64,000 bases of DNA. Source: Parapedobacter pyrenivorans. Lineage in GTDB: Bacteria > Bacteroidota > Bacteroidia > Sphingobacteriales > Sphingobacteriaceae. This document shows, piece after piece, positions 23,084 to 32,564 of this stretch. Position numbers and translations under genes: made by a program. The stretch is taken from contig NZ_BMER01000006.1 of the NCBI RefSeq assembly GCF_014636865.1, positions 62,001 through 126,000 on the forward strand, given 5' to 3'. Below the pieces are notes generated by a model that was not told where the DNA came from, did not search any database, and worked only from the letters and a program-made list of their open reading frames with translations. Position 1 is the stretch's first letter. Each line of letters starts with the position of its first letter.

Positions 23084-26000
23084 TTAAAAACTTGCCTTTA
23101 CACCCAGCGCAAATGTCCTGGGTGGGGGCAGCGTACTCACGCCTCCGCTTGAGGGAACATAGTCGGGATCATACCCCTGTTTATTCGCTCGCCACAGAAT
23201 GCCTAGGTTGTTGGTGTAAAAGAAACAATGCAGGTCTCGGAGCGGCAAAGCCGCACGGGGTTTGAAGGTATAGCCAAAATAGACGTCCTGAATCCGTATA
23301 TGGTCACCTTTTAGCACGTTGACCTCGGATTGGGCATAGAAGAGATCCCGGTCGCTATTCGCGGGGTATACCAGCGAGGGTACATCGGTTAGTTGCTCAT
23401 CTCCCGGATTTTGCCACCGATTAACGTAGTCGTTGTGCCCCCGGATGTAGTCGTAGGTAGACATGGAGCCGTACGATAGCGCCGGACGCCGAAAATAATA
23501 GCCGGCCTTGTAGCTCAACTGCACCGCCAATTCGAAACCTTTGTATGTCCATCTGTTGGTCAGTCCGCCAAATGCCGCAGGTCGCTGCCGACCGTGGTAA
23601 ACGAGATTATCGACCGACACACTTCGCATATTCTGATAGTCGGAACTGACCGAACCGTCTGCAAGATAACCTTGAGGGTCGCCCGTTTCGGGGTTTAACC
23701 CAGCCCAACGGAAACTGAATAACGGATACACGGGTTTGCCCTCCAGGGGTACGTTGCTAACATCATTCATATACTGTGCGCCCGATAACAGACTGCTTTC
23801 GTACCGAACAACCCGGTCATTGGTGTAACTGAAGAGAAACGTGGTTCTCCACCTCAGGATGCCAGTAAGATTTTCGGACGTAAGTTGAATGTCGACCCCA
23901 TTGCCTCGGATAGTCGAATAATTACCACGAAAGGAGCTCACGCCAGAGGTTGTAGGCATGATTTTGTCGCCGATCATGTCAGTGCCGCGCCGGTCGTAAT
24001 ATTCCAACGAACCAAACAAGCGATGATTTTTCGTGGCAAAATCAATCGCCCAGTTAATCATACGCGACTTTTCCCAACGCAGCTCGGGGTTTCCCAGGTT
24101 AGAAATGTCTGCGTAGGGTAGATTAATCCGGCTGTTATTAGCGTAATACCTGAACGTGGTAATGCCGGTGACAGATCGATCCAGATTCCCGTTGTAGCCG
24201 TAGGTCATACGGATCTTTAGCTCAGGCAACCACGCCAAATCATAAAAGTCTTCTTTAGACAGTTGCCACAGCAAACCTGAAGACCATAAGGGTAGGACGC
24301 GTTGGTTGGCTTGGACACCGAAATAATTGGAGGCGTCTGTTCGGCCACTAATGGACAGGGTATACCGCTTCCGATAGGTGTATGCAGCATTGCCAAACCA
24401 CGAACGAAAGCGGTCGGCGGTCCCGGTAGCACCGAGCCCCGACGGGATGCTGCCATAGCCATTGGGATAGAGTGGAAACTGGGCGAGGTAGTTCGCATTG
24501 GTGAACGTACCGACGTCGTCATTGTAGCCATACATGATTTGCGAATAACCTTCTGAATTCGTCGCGGACACCTCCACGCCGGCTAGCGCTGTGACTTCGT
24601 GTAATTCCTTCTCAAAGGCGTACCCCAATTGGGTGCGGAAATGGTGCGAATGCAGAACACTATTGGTGCGGGATAGGATATCACCCAACGGCATATTGTA
24701 TCCGACTACCTGTCCGTTTTCAACGATGGAGAACGAATTAATCTGTCGGCGTGTATCATAACTGCTAATATCGCTTAGTATCCGGGTTTGGCCCATGTTG
24801 CGTTGGTATTGGTACTTTGCCCAAACCTCCAACCCCTTCCAGAATTTGTAAGATAACCCGGTATTGGCACGTACATCCCAGTGAGTTGTCGTCCAGTCGA
24901 TCGTTCCCTGCTCTTTCAGCGGATAATAGCTCCAATCAAGAAACCCCATCCCGGAGATAGAGTCGATAAATCGACTATCATATTGGCGGTCTATAGGCAA
25001 AGGCGTCCCCGATTCGTCAGCAAACCGGGTGTACGGATAAAAACCACTATTGAGTTGGGTGTTACCCAGGGTGTGATCTTGTGCAGTGGCGGTATGGATG
25101 ATGTTGATCCCCGTCTGAATTTCCAAATTTGCTGTTGGGAAAAACCGTTGCTGTGAATTGAGCGTGATGCGGCTATAATCGTTGTCTTTGATGCTTTCCA
25201 GGTTTCGATCGAACCCTCCGGACACATAATACGATGCCTTATTACCCCCTCCGCTCACGCTCAGCGCATGTTGTTGCCTGATCGCATTACGGTAGAAAAA
25301 AGTGAGCATGTCGTCTCGCACGTCGCTATTCCGATATAATGATATCGCCCTTTCCTTTTCATCAGCAGTTGCTCCGCTGGCAAGAATCTTGACCACAGGA
25401 GATATAATCGGATACTGGATATCATTGCTGAAGAGGTCGTTGTACTTGCCCTGATTGTATAAATAGATCTCGGCATCGACGTAGTCAGTAGATCGGAAGT
25501 AATCAGGGTTGTATTGGAGGTTTGGTTTATCAACGATGGTGACATTAGACGTCACCGTGAGCTTTAAAGGCTGGTTCAGCCGGCCTGTCTTCGAGGTGAC
25601 CACGACAACCCCATTACCGGATCTGGCACCCCAGATCGAGGAGGCAGCTGCGTCTTTTAAGACCGTAATGTCAGCGATATCATTGGGATTTAAATCCAGG
25701 ATGTTTCCGCTGTACGGAAAGTTGTCTACAATAATCAGCGGTTGGTCATCGGCGAATAGGGTACTTCTGCCTCGGATATTAATGTCCAACTCACGATTTG
25801 CCACCGCTAGTGTGTTCCTGTTGAACACCAGCCCGCTTGTAATCCCCTCCAGTTTGGAAACCATATCCGTGGAGACCCGGTTTTCATAAAGGGCCTGGTC
25901 GGGCTTGGCAAAGCTACCTGTTACCCGCTCTTTGGGAAGCGTTTGATACCCCGTATTCACCATCACCTCCACTTCCTCCAGTTCGCTATGAAAAACCTTC

Positions 26001-26611
26001 AACACCACGGTACTTACGTTGGCCGCGGCGACGATGGTGGTGGCAACATGCCCGATATAGGATATTTCCAGTTGATACCCTTCTGGCACATTGTTCAATT
26101 CAAAATATCCATGCTCATCGGTTTTCGTCTGCAGTGTCGTCCGCTTTCCCTCGATATTGAGCACACGCACACTGGCTCCCGCCAAGGGGTTACCCACGCT
26201 GTCCACCACCCGGCCGCGCACCTCGGGATAGGCGCGGACGAGCCGTTCTTCGGGCGGATGTATGCCGACGGCGGGCTGGTTGGCAGGCTCCTTTCGTCTC
26301 ACCAGCACAGTGTGGTCTGCAATGGCGTAAGTGAGGGGTTGCCCCTCAAAACAGACTGCTAGTGCCTGTTCCATCGTAGCGTTATCAAGTGCTACGCGGA
26401 TAGGCTTGGCCATCCGGAGATCCTTATCGGCATAAACAAAGTCGTAGCCGGTCTGCCGGGCTATCGATTTGATAGCCGCACGCAGGGTAATGTTGTTTTC
26501 ATGAAGGCTAACCTGCGCAATGGAGGTGGCGTGTACCTGCAGCAAGGTGGCGGTCAGCAAAAAGAAAATGGTGCGCATCACTCGCCAAGTTTGCGTATAT
26601 CTTTTTTTCAT
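23084..26611 (-). CDS. SusC/RagA-type TonB-linked outer-membrane protein
   Basis: A 1175-residue protein with a signal peptide (to about residue 33), an STN domain (about 40-110), which signals to the FecR/sigma pair upstream, a carboxypeptidase-regulatory-like domain (130-215) and the plug (about 225-345) with the SusC signature NPNDIADITVLKDAAAS and a long beta barrel. Its task is TonB-driven import of an oligosaccharide or peptide together with the SusD protein. The STN domain and the upstream regulator genes show that it is transcriptionally self-induced. The size is normal. Confidence 0.93.
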   Translation of the reverse strand: MKKRYTQTWRVMRTIFFLLTATLLQVHATSIAQVSLHENNITLRAAIKSIARQTGYDFVYADKDLRMAKPIRVALDNATMEQALAVCFEGQPLTYAIADHTVLVRRKEPANQPAVGIHPPEERLVRAYPEVRGRVVDSVGNPLAGASVRVLNIEGKRTTLQTKTDEHGYFELNNVPEGYQLEISYIGHVATTIVAAANVSTVVLKVFHSELEEVEVMVNTGYQTLPKERVTGSFAKPDQALYENRVSTDMVSKLEGITSGLVFNRNTLAVANRELDINIRGRSTLFADDQPLIIVDNFPYSGNILDLNPNDIADITVLKDAAASSIWGARSGNGVVVVTSKTGRLNQPLKLTVTSNVTIVDKPNLQYNPDYFRSTDYVDAEIYLYNQGKYNDLFSNDIQYPIISPVVKILASGATADEKERAISLYRNSDVRDDMLTFFYRNAIRQQHALSVSGGGNKASYYVSGGFDRNLESIKDNDYSRITLNSQQRFFPTANLEIQTGINIIHTATAQDHTLGNTQLNSGFYPYTRFADESGTPLPIDRQYDSRFIDSISGMGFLDWSYYPLKEQGTIDWTTTHWDVRANTGLSYKFWKGLEVWAKYQYQRNMGQTRILSDISSYDTRRQINSFSIVENGQVVGYNMPLGDILSRTNSVLHSHHFRTQLGYAFEKELHEVTALAGVEVSATNSEGYSQIMYGYNDDVGTFTNANYLAQFPLYPNGYGSIPSGLGATGTADRFRSWFGNAAYTYRKRYTLSISGRTDASNYFGVQANQRVLPLWSSGLLWQLSKEDFYDLAWLPELKIRMTYGYNGNLDRSVTGITTFRYYANNSRINLPYADISNLGNPELRWEKSRMINWAIDFATKNHRLFGSLEYYDRRGTDMIGDKIMPTTSGVSSFRGNYSTIRGNGVDIQLTSENLTGILRWRTTFLFSYTNDRVVRYESSLLSGAQYMNDVSNVPLEGKPVYPLFSFRWAGLNPETGDPQGYLADGSVSSDYQNMRSVSVDNLVYHGRQRPAAFGGLTNRWTYKGFELAVQLSYKAGYYFRRPALSYGSMSTYDYIRGHNDYVNRWQNPGDEQLTDVPSLVYPANSDRDLFYAQSEVNVLKGDHIRIQDVYFGYTFKPRAALPLRDLHCFFYTNNLGILWRANKQGYDPDYVPSSGGVSTLPPPRTFALGVKASF

Positions 26612-26750
26612 TAACTTTGAACGTGTTTGGTTAATTCGTTACTAAAATTTCTATTCCGGAAATGGTAGATCGTGTACCAAACGCTCCGGCGGAAGGGGTC
26701 TCAAGCACTTCCGCCATCTTTTTGTACCGATCCCGTATGGGTAGCGGCTT

Positions 26751-27920
26751 TTACATAACGGTGATCCTCCTTCCTTCAATCTTGAAATCTACGGCCTGTG
26801 TGAACCGTATCTTTTCCAATATTGCACCAATTTGCTCTTGCCGACTGATCGAACCGGTGAAGGTGCTATAGGTCTTATCGCCTGCATAAACGACTTCGAC
26901 ATCGTACCAGCGGGCGAGTTTCCTCATGATGGATTCCAAGGGTTCCTGATCGAAAACGAATTTGCCATCTTTCCAAGCGGTGTAGGGTTCGATGTCGACT
27001 TGCTTCGTTTCGATAACGCCATTTGCCAGTATCCCCTGCTCTCCGGGTACCAGTGAGATGCTTGCACCGGTGGCGCCTGCGTTGAGCCTGATCTTGCCCT
27101 CCGCCAGTGTGGTCCTGGTCTCAGGCTCGTCGGTATAGGCCGATATGTTGAATTGCGTACCGAGCACTTCGACGGTTTGGTTTGTCGTCTTGACAAGAAA
27201 AGGCGCCAACGGGGCCTCATGGCTGTTGTCTAGCGGCTGTCGTCTAATATCAAAATACGCTTCGCCTTCCAGCTCCACCATGCGTTTCTTCCCATCAAAC
27301 CGGCTCGGGTACCTCAACGAAGATGCCGCATTAAGCCAGACCTTAGAGCCGTCGGGGAGTGTGATTTGGTAGCTGCCGCCTTTTGGAGTGCTTAGAACAT
27401 AGTATCCAGTACTTAGCCCCTGTGGGTCGGCCTGCCCCAACTCCGTGTTCCCTTCGTTTTCGTTCCATACATCGGTCCCATCGGAATAGGTCATCTTATC
27501 TCCCACCACAATACCGGTCTGCGCTTTGTTCAAATCAATCGTCCGCCCATCGGCCAGCGTGAGCGAGGCGCGGTTACCGCCGGGGGCGATATCGGTGGTA
27601 ACGAGCATTTTGTTTATTGCCTGTTTTCTCGTGTCTGAAATGAACCACGTGCCAACGGCCAATGCGATGAGGGCCACTGCTGCCGCGTACGGCAGCCACC
27701 GTAAGCGTTTGTACGTCGGCTTTTGAGCCGATCCGGTGATCATCGGCGCGATGCGGCGATAGGTCCGTTGGAAATCGCGCTTGATAAGGTGTCGCGATGC
27801 AGGCTCGGCGGGTTGGTCTAACACATGCAGGTAATACCGTTGGATTTGCGCTTTCTCCTCTGGCGTACTCGTACCCTGGAGGTACTTTTCGAGCAATTGT
27901 TTGATTTCTTCCGCTTTCAT
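26751..27920 (-). CDS. FecR-family anti-sigma factor
   Basis: A 389-residue single-pass membrane protein. The N-terminal cytoplasmic domain (residues 1-72) is anti-sigma, a transmembrane helix lies at 74-92 (YAAAVALIALAVGTW), the FecR domain at about 110-260 and a C-terminal DUF4974 (318-389, FDQEPLESIMRKLARWYDV). It should hold the sigma factor encoded next to it until the SusC protein's STN domain signals. It ends 140 nt before the SusC start; this gap contains an inverted repeat (about 26690-26715). Confidence 0.9.
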   Translation of the reverse strand: MKAEEIKQLLEKYLQGTSTPEEKAQIQRYYLHVLDQPAEPASRHLIKRDFQRTYRRIAPMITGSAQKPTYKRLRWLPYAAAVALIALAVGTWFISDTRKQAINKMLVTTDIAPGGNRASLTLADGRTIDLNKAQTGIVVGDKMTYSDGTDVWNENEGNTELGQADPQGLSTGYYVLSTPKGGSYQITLPDGSKVWLNAASSLRYPSRFDGKKRMVELEGEAYFDIRRQPLDNSHEAPLAPFLVKTTNQTVEVLGTQFNISAYTDEPETRTTLAEGKIRLNAGATGASISLVPGEQGILANGVIETKQVDIEPYTAWKDGKFVFDQEPLESIMRKLARWYDVEVVYAGDKTYSTFTGSISRQEQIGAILEKIRFTQAVDFKIEGRRITVM

Positions 27921-27995
27921 TATTTATAATAAGCGCGAAGTCCCATAAAATCCCGAAAAAAATAAAAAAAGTCAGGCAAGCGTATATAAGCACCT

Positions 27996-28574
27996 TTAAG
28001 GCGCCATGCATAGGATCAAAATGGATAGCCCGAGATGCAAACGGATGTCTTTTGCCGATTTCGCCAGTAAATTTTTCACGGTCTTTTCGCTGACCCCAAG
28101 CATTTCCGAGATTTGCTGGTAATTATAACCCTCCAAGTGGTAATACACGAAAGCTTGGCCGGCTTTCCCAGGGATATCGGTAGCTAGGTTCCGAATACGG
28201 GCGATTAGTTCCTTTTCAAACAGGAGTTCATCAACCGTATTGTGTTCCTGCTGCAGGTAGTCACGTAATCCCTGCTCGTATTTGCTGAAGGTCTTCCGGT
28301 TTCTTAGTTGCTCAAGAAAAGCATAATGCACGCTTTTGTGCAGATAGGCCAACAGATTCCTGTTGGCATCGAGGTTTTTCCTATTTGTCCAGAGATTGAC
28401 GAATATGTACTGGACAATTTCATGACTATCGTCCTCGTCTTGAGTCAGCTGATAGGCGTGTCGGTATAGACTGCCGTGGAATTGGGCATATATGGTATCG
28501 AAGGCATCGTGATCACCCGCTTTCAAGCGCGAAACTATCGACGTTCCATTCCCTAGCGTGGTTTCGGCCTTCAC
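27996..28574 (-). CDS. FecI-like ECF sigma factor
   Basis: A 192-residue sigma factor with region 2 (LTQDEDDSHEIVQYIFVNLW) and region 4 (EGYNYQQISEMLGVSEKTVKNLL). It should drive transcription of the SusC/SusD operon. It is 75 nt upstream of the FecR gene, the usual order sigma-FecR-SusC-SusD. The C-terminal tail (LGLSILILCMAP) is hydrophobic, which is slightly unusual. Confidence 0.9.
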   Translation of the reverse strand: MKAETTLGNGTSIVSRLKAGDHDAFDTIYAQFHGSLYRHAYQLTQDEDDSHEIVQYIFVNLWTNRKNLDANRNLLAYLHKSVHYAFLEQLRNRKTFSKYEQGLRDYLQQEHNTVDELLFEKELIARIRNLATDIPGKAGQAFVYYHLEGYNYQQISEMLGVSEKTVKNLLAKSAKDIRLHLGLSILILCMAP

Positions 28575-28924
28575 GATGACAATACCTCCTTTACCTCGTA
28601 TGCGCCCATGGATTTCGCTGTAGTGAAAAAGGGGACGCCGACGGTGTATTTCCTAGACATGGGGCTAAGATACAATTTTTTGCTGCCCGGCATATATCAA
28701 GTATGCACAGGAAACTCCAGAAGTAGCAGTGGGTCTGACCTCCTCCCGAAATCCCAGTCATGCTAAAGTAGAGAATTCGGCCTACAAATCTAACCTGTCG
28801 TAGCGATTAAAATTATATTTATATTGCCGCTTTTTTATAGAAAGGTAAATAGCTTAGTAAATGAAACGGTTATCGATATGTAGCGAACAATTAGAATACA
28901 GCGTTTAATAAAAAAATAGAAAAT
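28575..28924. other. 350-bp divergent intergenic region
   Basis: It separates the sigma factor gene (minus) from a lipoprotein (plus). A weak -7-like box (TATCTTAGC on the minus strand at 28664-28672) could serve the sigma gene. No ORF, tRNA or strong repeat was found. An inverted repeat or operator was not recognised. Confidence 0.35.
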
Positions 28925-29533
28925 ATGAAGCTAATAAAATACCTAAAAAACCATCATCTGATTTTACTGTTAGCTCTTCCCCTTTTTTTTGCGGCGTGTG
29001 ACAAGGAGGGAAACCCTCTACCTAGCGGTTACAAGTTAGAAATCCAGAAAGATGGCATAAACTTCATTGATGAAATACCTACCATACTTCCACCAGGTGC
29101 AAAAGATGGCCCGGAACTAACATACACTGTTTCGTCTCCAGGCTATCAAACGAAAGAAAGTTTAAGTCTGCGTTCTTCACCTTACAAAAAGGGCAACCGC
29201 AATAATAAGGAATTCAGTCTTTTCCTTTATCACCCCATGCAAGGAGGGATTGAACTCAATAAGCAATACAACATAAAGCCAATACGGGGAAAAGAAATCG
29301 TCGTGAAGGGGAAAGATGATGGTTTTAGTGATTTCGAAAGTGGCGAACCTTTTTTCAGATACATCGTAGATTATGACAAGACATATTATGGCACTGGCTT
29401 CATAGCCTTTACAAAGTATGGGAAAAATCAAAATGGTACCACCGTAGCAGAAGGTTCCATTGATTTCTCTGTTCCGAATGAAAACGGCGGCAGTATAATA
29501 ATTAAAGGAACGTTCAACTTACCTGTAAGATAA
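28925..29533 (+). CDS. Lipoprotein of unknown function
   Basis: A 202-residue lipoprotein with a lipobox F-F-A-A-C at residue 25 in a leucine-rich signal segment. The remainder is beta-rich with G/K/D turns (GDFKL-like patterns, TKYGKNQNGTTVAEG and ENGGSIIIKGTFNLP at the C-terminus). The family is not identified. It has its own hairpin behind it (29540-29572). Confidence 0.6.
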   Translation: MKLIKYLKNHHLILLLALPLFFAACDKEGNPLPSGYKLEIQKDGINFIDEIPTILPPGAKDGPELTYTVSSPGYQTKESLSLRSSPYKKGNRNNKEFSLFLYHPMQGGIELNKQYNIKPIRGKEIVVKGKDDGFSDFESGEPFFRYIVDYDKTYYGTGFIAFTKYGKNQNGTTVAEGSIDFSVPNENGGSIIIKGTFNLPVR

Positions 29534-29539
29534 TCGTTA

Positions 29540-29572
29540 TTAGCCCGAAACATGCCCCTGATTCGGCGCTAA
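29540..29572. terminator. Hairpin terminator of the lipoprotein gene
   Basis: TTAGC-CCGAA (29540-29549) pairs with TTCGG-C-GCTAA (29562-29572), with one bulged base. It lies 7 nt behind the lipoprotein stop codon. Confidence 0.5.
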
Positions 29573-29596
29573 ATCTATACCCATTTATAATTGATT

Positions 29597-29917
29597 ATGA
29601 AAAGTATCTGTTTTCTGATTGGCATCGCGGCGATTACCCTATTCTCCTGCGACAAAGCACCTCAATTACGCTTGGACGGCGTGCCCGAATCGGTAACGCA
29701 ACTTATTGACGACAACTGCGTCTGTGAACCGCGAATCGGCTTGTTTAAATGGGATGGACGGTCGTTTTATGTGCACTGGTTTATCGGCCCTGCCTGCAAT
29801 ACGATTGCCAGCATTTTCGACGAGCAAGGCAATCCAGCAGAGCTCACCGACGACGAACGGCAAGCCTTTTGGGAAGAAAAGAAACTGCTTAAAATGATTT
29901 GGGTCTGCGGGGAATAA
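29597..29917 (+). CDS. Small cysteine-containing lipoprotein (intact duplicate)
   Basis: A 106-residue lipoprotein. Signal peptide with lipobox F-S-C (residue 18), then a short domain with CVCEPR and GPAC cysteine motifs and an acidic/basic C-terminus (ERQAFWEEKKLLKMIWV). No function known. The paralogue at 10061 has a premature stop. Conservation of the reading frame in this copy suggests it is still under selection, or that it is simply the younger one. Confidence 0.65.
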   Translation: MKSICFLIGIAAITLFSCDKAPQLRLDGVPESVTQLIDDNCVCEPRIGLFKWDGRSFYVHWFIGPACNTIASIFDEQGNPAELTDDERQAFWEEKKLLKMIWVCGE

Positions 29918-29931
29918 GGTAACGAAAAGCA

Positions 29932-29960
29932 AAGCCCCGAAACAGAAACAATCGGGGCTT
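29932..29960. terminator. Hairpin terminator, copy B
   Basis: AAGCCCCGA (29932-29940) pairs with TCGGGGCTT (29952-29960); identical to 10396-10424. Confidence 0.6.
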
Positions 29961-29974
29961 GTGAGTCGATGCTC

Positions 29975-30221
29975 CTAACGTTTTACCACCGCTGTGGCCT
30001 GCATGCCACGAGGGCTCCGCGTGGGGGTGTACGATACCTTATCGCCTATGCTCAGTTCCGTAGTTGGCTCGGCAAAGCTGTTCACGTGTACAAAAAGGCG
30101 CTCCTGGGTTTGGATCGAAATAACTGACAACGCCAGTAGGTATGGCATCAGGGTCATCGGGGAGCGCCTTGGGGACGTCGATGACAATGTCTTCCACTGC
30201 TGCCTTATAGGCGTCTTTCGG
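29975..30221 (-). pseudogene. Cold-shock gene, truncated and frameshifted copy
   Basis: The C-terminal part of the cold-shock gene (residues LFVHVNSFAEPTTELS) is readable, but the 32-bp deletion near 30117 removes part of the RNP region (the KGYGFI motif) and shifts the frame. The N-terminal basic extension is absent because the duplication ends at 30221. The copy should not be functional. No other gene is supported up to 30368. Confidence 0.75.
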
Positions 30222-30368
30222 CAGACCCGAACCGACTGGTATCGTTTACAGTAAATATAACACGCGATCCTCGATGGGACGGTGTTCGAGGTTTAATGAG
30301 GGCGTGACGGTCTAATCTACACTTAGTGGTCGAAAAAAACTCTACAGACGAAATATACGCTTGTGAAA

Positions 30369-31226
30369 TTAGTTTTGATTATTAAAAAATTCCCACATAA
30401 ATTCATTTATATCAAGCTCCTTGGATGTTAGGCCAATTGGCAACCCAATGTTAAATGTATCTGCACCGGGCCAAGTGTGACCTCCATTCGCTACTGAAAT
30501 CAGCACAACCGACTTATTTTTAGACGATGCTTCCAAGATCTCAACCGATGTATCGTCTTCTGGAATATTATCTATCTTAGTCAGCCTTTCATCCGTAAAT
30601 GTTTCGTCCTTCCAATAGTTATACGAATTCAATGCTGAATAATATCCGCCGTCCTTTCCCTCGTAATCCACTATTTTATCAGCCCTGCCATGCACCATAA
30701 GCATTCCGATTTCCTTTCTATTCGAATGGTGGTAGGCAACAGAGTCCGGGAGGGGTGCTCCCACGCTGGCAACGGCAGAAAAGCGATGCGGTAGTTCGGC
30801 AGCAATTCGATGGCAGAAGAAGCCGCCTCTTGACAACCCCGTTGCAAAAACTTTTTTGCTATTTATTTTATAATCTTTTTCAATTTGGGTTAATAGCGCG
30901 TCTGTAAAGCCGATATCGTCTGTCCCATTCTGGTAAGACATCCCAAAGCCTACATTCCAATCTTCGTCGATGCCTTTGGGATAAACTACAATAAAACCAT
31001 ATTTATCAGCAGTCTGATTAAGTTTGGTATATAGCATCTGCTCGGCAGGCGTCATACCGCCTCCATGGAAATTGAAAATTACCGGATAATTTTTTTGAGC
31101 ATCGTAGTCCTTGGGTGTATACACGATATATCTGCGTTTGGTTTCTTTGTATTGAATGGTTTTGGTTTGAGCAAAACCAAAGCTTGACATGCCAATAAAT
31201 ACGAGTAATAACAGTACGTTTTTCAT
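30369..31226 (-). CDS. Secreted esterase of the PHB-depolymerase/LpqC type
   Basis: A 285-residue protein with a signal peptide (residues 3-20) and an alpha/beta-hydrolase fold: oxyanion region FNFHGGGM at about residues 51-58, nucleophile S132 in GLSRGG, an acid in HGRADKIVDYE (about D198-D203) and H in GGHTWPG near 252. Family members hydrolyse polyhydroxyalkanoates, feruloyl or acetyl esters in plant polymers. The gene is 8 nt behind a membrane protein and probably in the same operon as an ECF sigma factor. Confidence 0.8.
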   Translation of the reverse strand: MKNVLLLLVFIGMSSFGFAQTKTIQYKETKRRYIVYTPKDYDAQKNYPVIFNFHGGGMTPAEQMLYTKLNQTADKYGFIVVYPKGIDEDWNVGFGMSYQNGTDDIGFTDALLTQIEKDYKINSKKVFATGLSRGGFFCHRIAAELPHRFSAVASVGAPLPDSVAYHHSNRKEIGMLMVHGRADKIVDYEGKDGGYYSALNSYNYWKDETFTDERLTKIDNIPEDDTSVEILEASSKNKSVVLISVANGGHTWPGADTFNIGLPIGLTSKELDINEFMWEFFNNQN

Positions 31227-31234
31227 AATTAATT

Positions 31235-31828
31235 CTAATTGTTTGAGTTTTTTAAAATGCTATCTATTCTGCGTAAAAATGTTTCGTGCTTTCTTGTTCG
31301 CCTTTTCTCATAAGCGGGTTTTAGTATTGCCCAAAGAATGGCAAGCGCCCCTAACAATGTTGCAATGCTGATTATAGATGATCTTTGCGATTGAAGAAAC
31401 TTATCGAGGAAATAAAAAAATGATGCAATCATGAAAAGGCTAAGACAAATACAGCCTGTTAGCGATTCCACGTGCTTGCGTTTCATTTCTCTGTATGCTA
31501 TACCTTTCATGAAATCCAGGCTATTTAGTAGATATTCCTTCTTTTGTTTAGTGATGCTTTTCCACGAATAGCCAAACAAGTAAATCGATGTAAACAAGAT
31601 GATGTATTCTGAAATGCTTTTATAAATGCTGTTCAATTCATCCGTATAAACAACATAGCACACCATAAGAACCGAGCATACTATAACCGCCGAAGACCAT
31701 AGTAGTAGGCGATTTTTCTTTTGTTTTCTCAGATAAGCTATTTCTGTTTGTAGCCGGTTGTAATCTGCAAGCACCAAACCATCACGGCCATGCCAGGCTT
31801 TTTTTATTCGCTCAAAATCAGTACGCAT
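31235..31828 (-). CDS. Membrane protein, probable partner of the ECF sigma factor
   Basis: A 197-residue protein with a soluble N-terminus (residues 1-40) and four transmembrane helices at about 44-60, 75-90, 125-140 and 150-170. It overlaps the sigma factor gene by 11 nt. In this position such proteins often act as anti-sigma factors or partners; no known anti-sigma domain is visible, so the role is inferred from context only. Confidence 0.65.
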   Translation of the reverse strand: MRTDFERIKKAWHGRDGLVLADYNRLQTEIAYLRKQKKNRLLLWSSAVIVCSVLMVCYVVYTDELNSIYKSISEYIILFTSIYLFGYSWKSITKQKKEYLLNSLDFMKGIAYREMKRKHVESLTGCICLSLFMIASFFYFLDKFLQSQRSSIISIATLLGALAILWAILKPAYEKRRTRKHETFLRRIDSILKNSNN

Positions 31829-32294
31829 CGCTTTTCATTTTTTTTGATAAGGTTTCTTTTATCCTATGTATTTTGACCCTCACATTTGCATGACTTAGCC
31901 CCACGATTTCCGCTATTTTTTCCTGATTGACTTCTTCAAGGTAGAGACCGATGATGATGCGGTCCAACTCGGTAAGCTCACTGATGTATTTATGCAGTTT
32001 AGCGAAATCTCCCTCTTCCATCGCTGTTTCAGTGTCTTCTATATGCGAAAAGTCATAGTCATAAATTAAGTTGCTTTTTTTCTCGTTTTCGAGCTGTCGC
32101 AAACATTTGTTGCTGGCAATTCGATAAATCCATCCAGCCATGTTATCTGTGTTTTTCAGCGATTTCAAGTGTTCAAATACAGTAACAAATGTGTCTTGTG
32201 TAACATCTTTTGCCTTGTCCGCATCATTAAAATATCCTAGGCATACCCTGAATATTTTGGGTGAATACAGCTTATATAAATATTCGAAATCCAT
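31818..32294 (-). CDS. ECF sigma-70 factor
   Basis: A 158-residue ECF sigma factor. Region 2 (YLYKLYSPKIFRVCLGYF, DKAKDVTQDTFVTVFEHL) and region 4 (LTELDRIIIGLYLEEVNQEKIAEIVGL, HANVRVKIHRIKETL) are clear. It should be held by the overlapping membrane protein and may direct transcription of the esterase operon. It is the first gene of the unit sigma / membrane protein / esterase. Confidence 0.87.
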   Translation of the reverse strand: MDFEYLYKLYSPKIFRVCLGYFNDADKAKDVTQDTFVTVFEHLKSLKNTDNMAGWIYRIASNKCLRQLENEKKSNLIYDYDFSHIEDTETAMEEGDFAKLHKYISELTELDRIIIGLYLEEVNQEKIAEIVGLSHANVRVKIHRIKETLSKKMKSDAY

Positions 32295-32564
32295 TTAATG
32301 TAAAATACAATAATTGCAGAATGTTACAGCCACCGCCTGAAAACTTCATCCAAAACAGATGACGACAAAGGAAAAATCTAAATTGGTTTTTCTTCGGTTA
32401 CTATAATCGGGAATTTATTAACTAACGGCCCATGTACTCCTTCCGTCATACTTCTATTTTCTCCCTGGCATCCTCCAGTGATTAATTTGTATTTTTGTTA
32501 TAGAATTTGAATGGATTTTTAACAAAACCATTCGGTAGTCATTGCCAACTAATCGCAATCAAAC

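Larger units (their letters stand above)
29589..30221. repeat. Segmental duplication, copy B (copy A at 10053-10717)
   Basis: Contains the intact small lipoprotein, the hairpin and the truncated cold-shock gene. Compared with copy A it lacks 32 bp within the cold-shock gene (between TTTGG repeats) and stops 57 codons short of the gene's start. Few substitutions separate the copies, so the event is recent. Confidence 0.85.

Noticed and set aside
23885-24121. Plus-strand ORFs within the SusC gene (also 24302, 24881, 25509, 25943)
   Set aside because: All are antisense shadows of the 1175-residue SusC frame.
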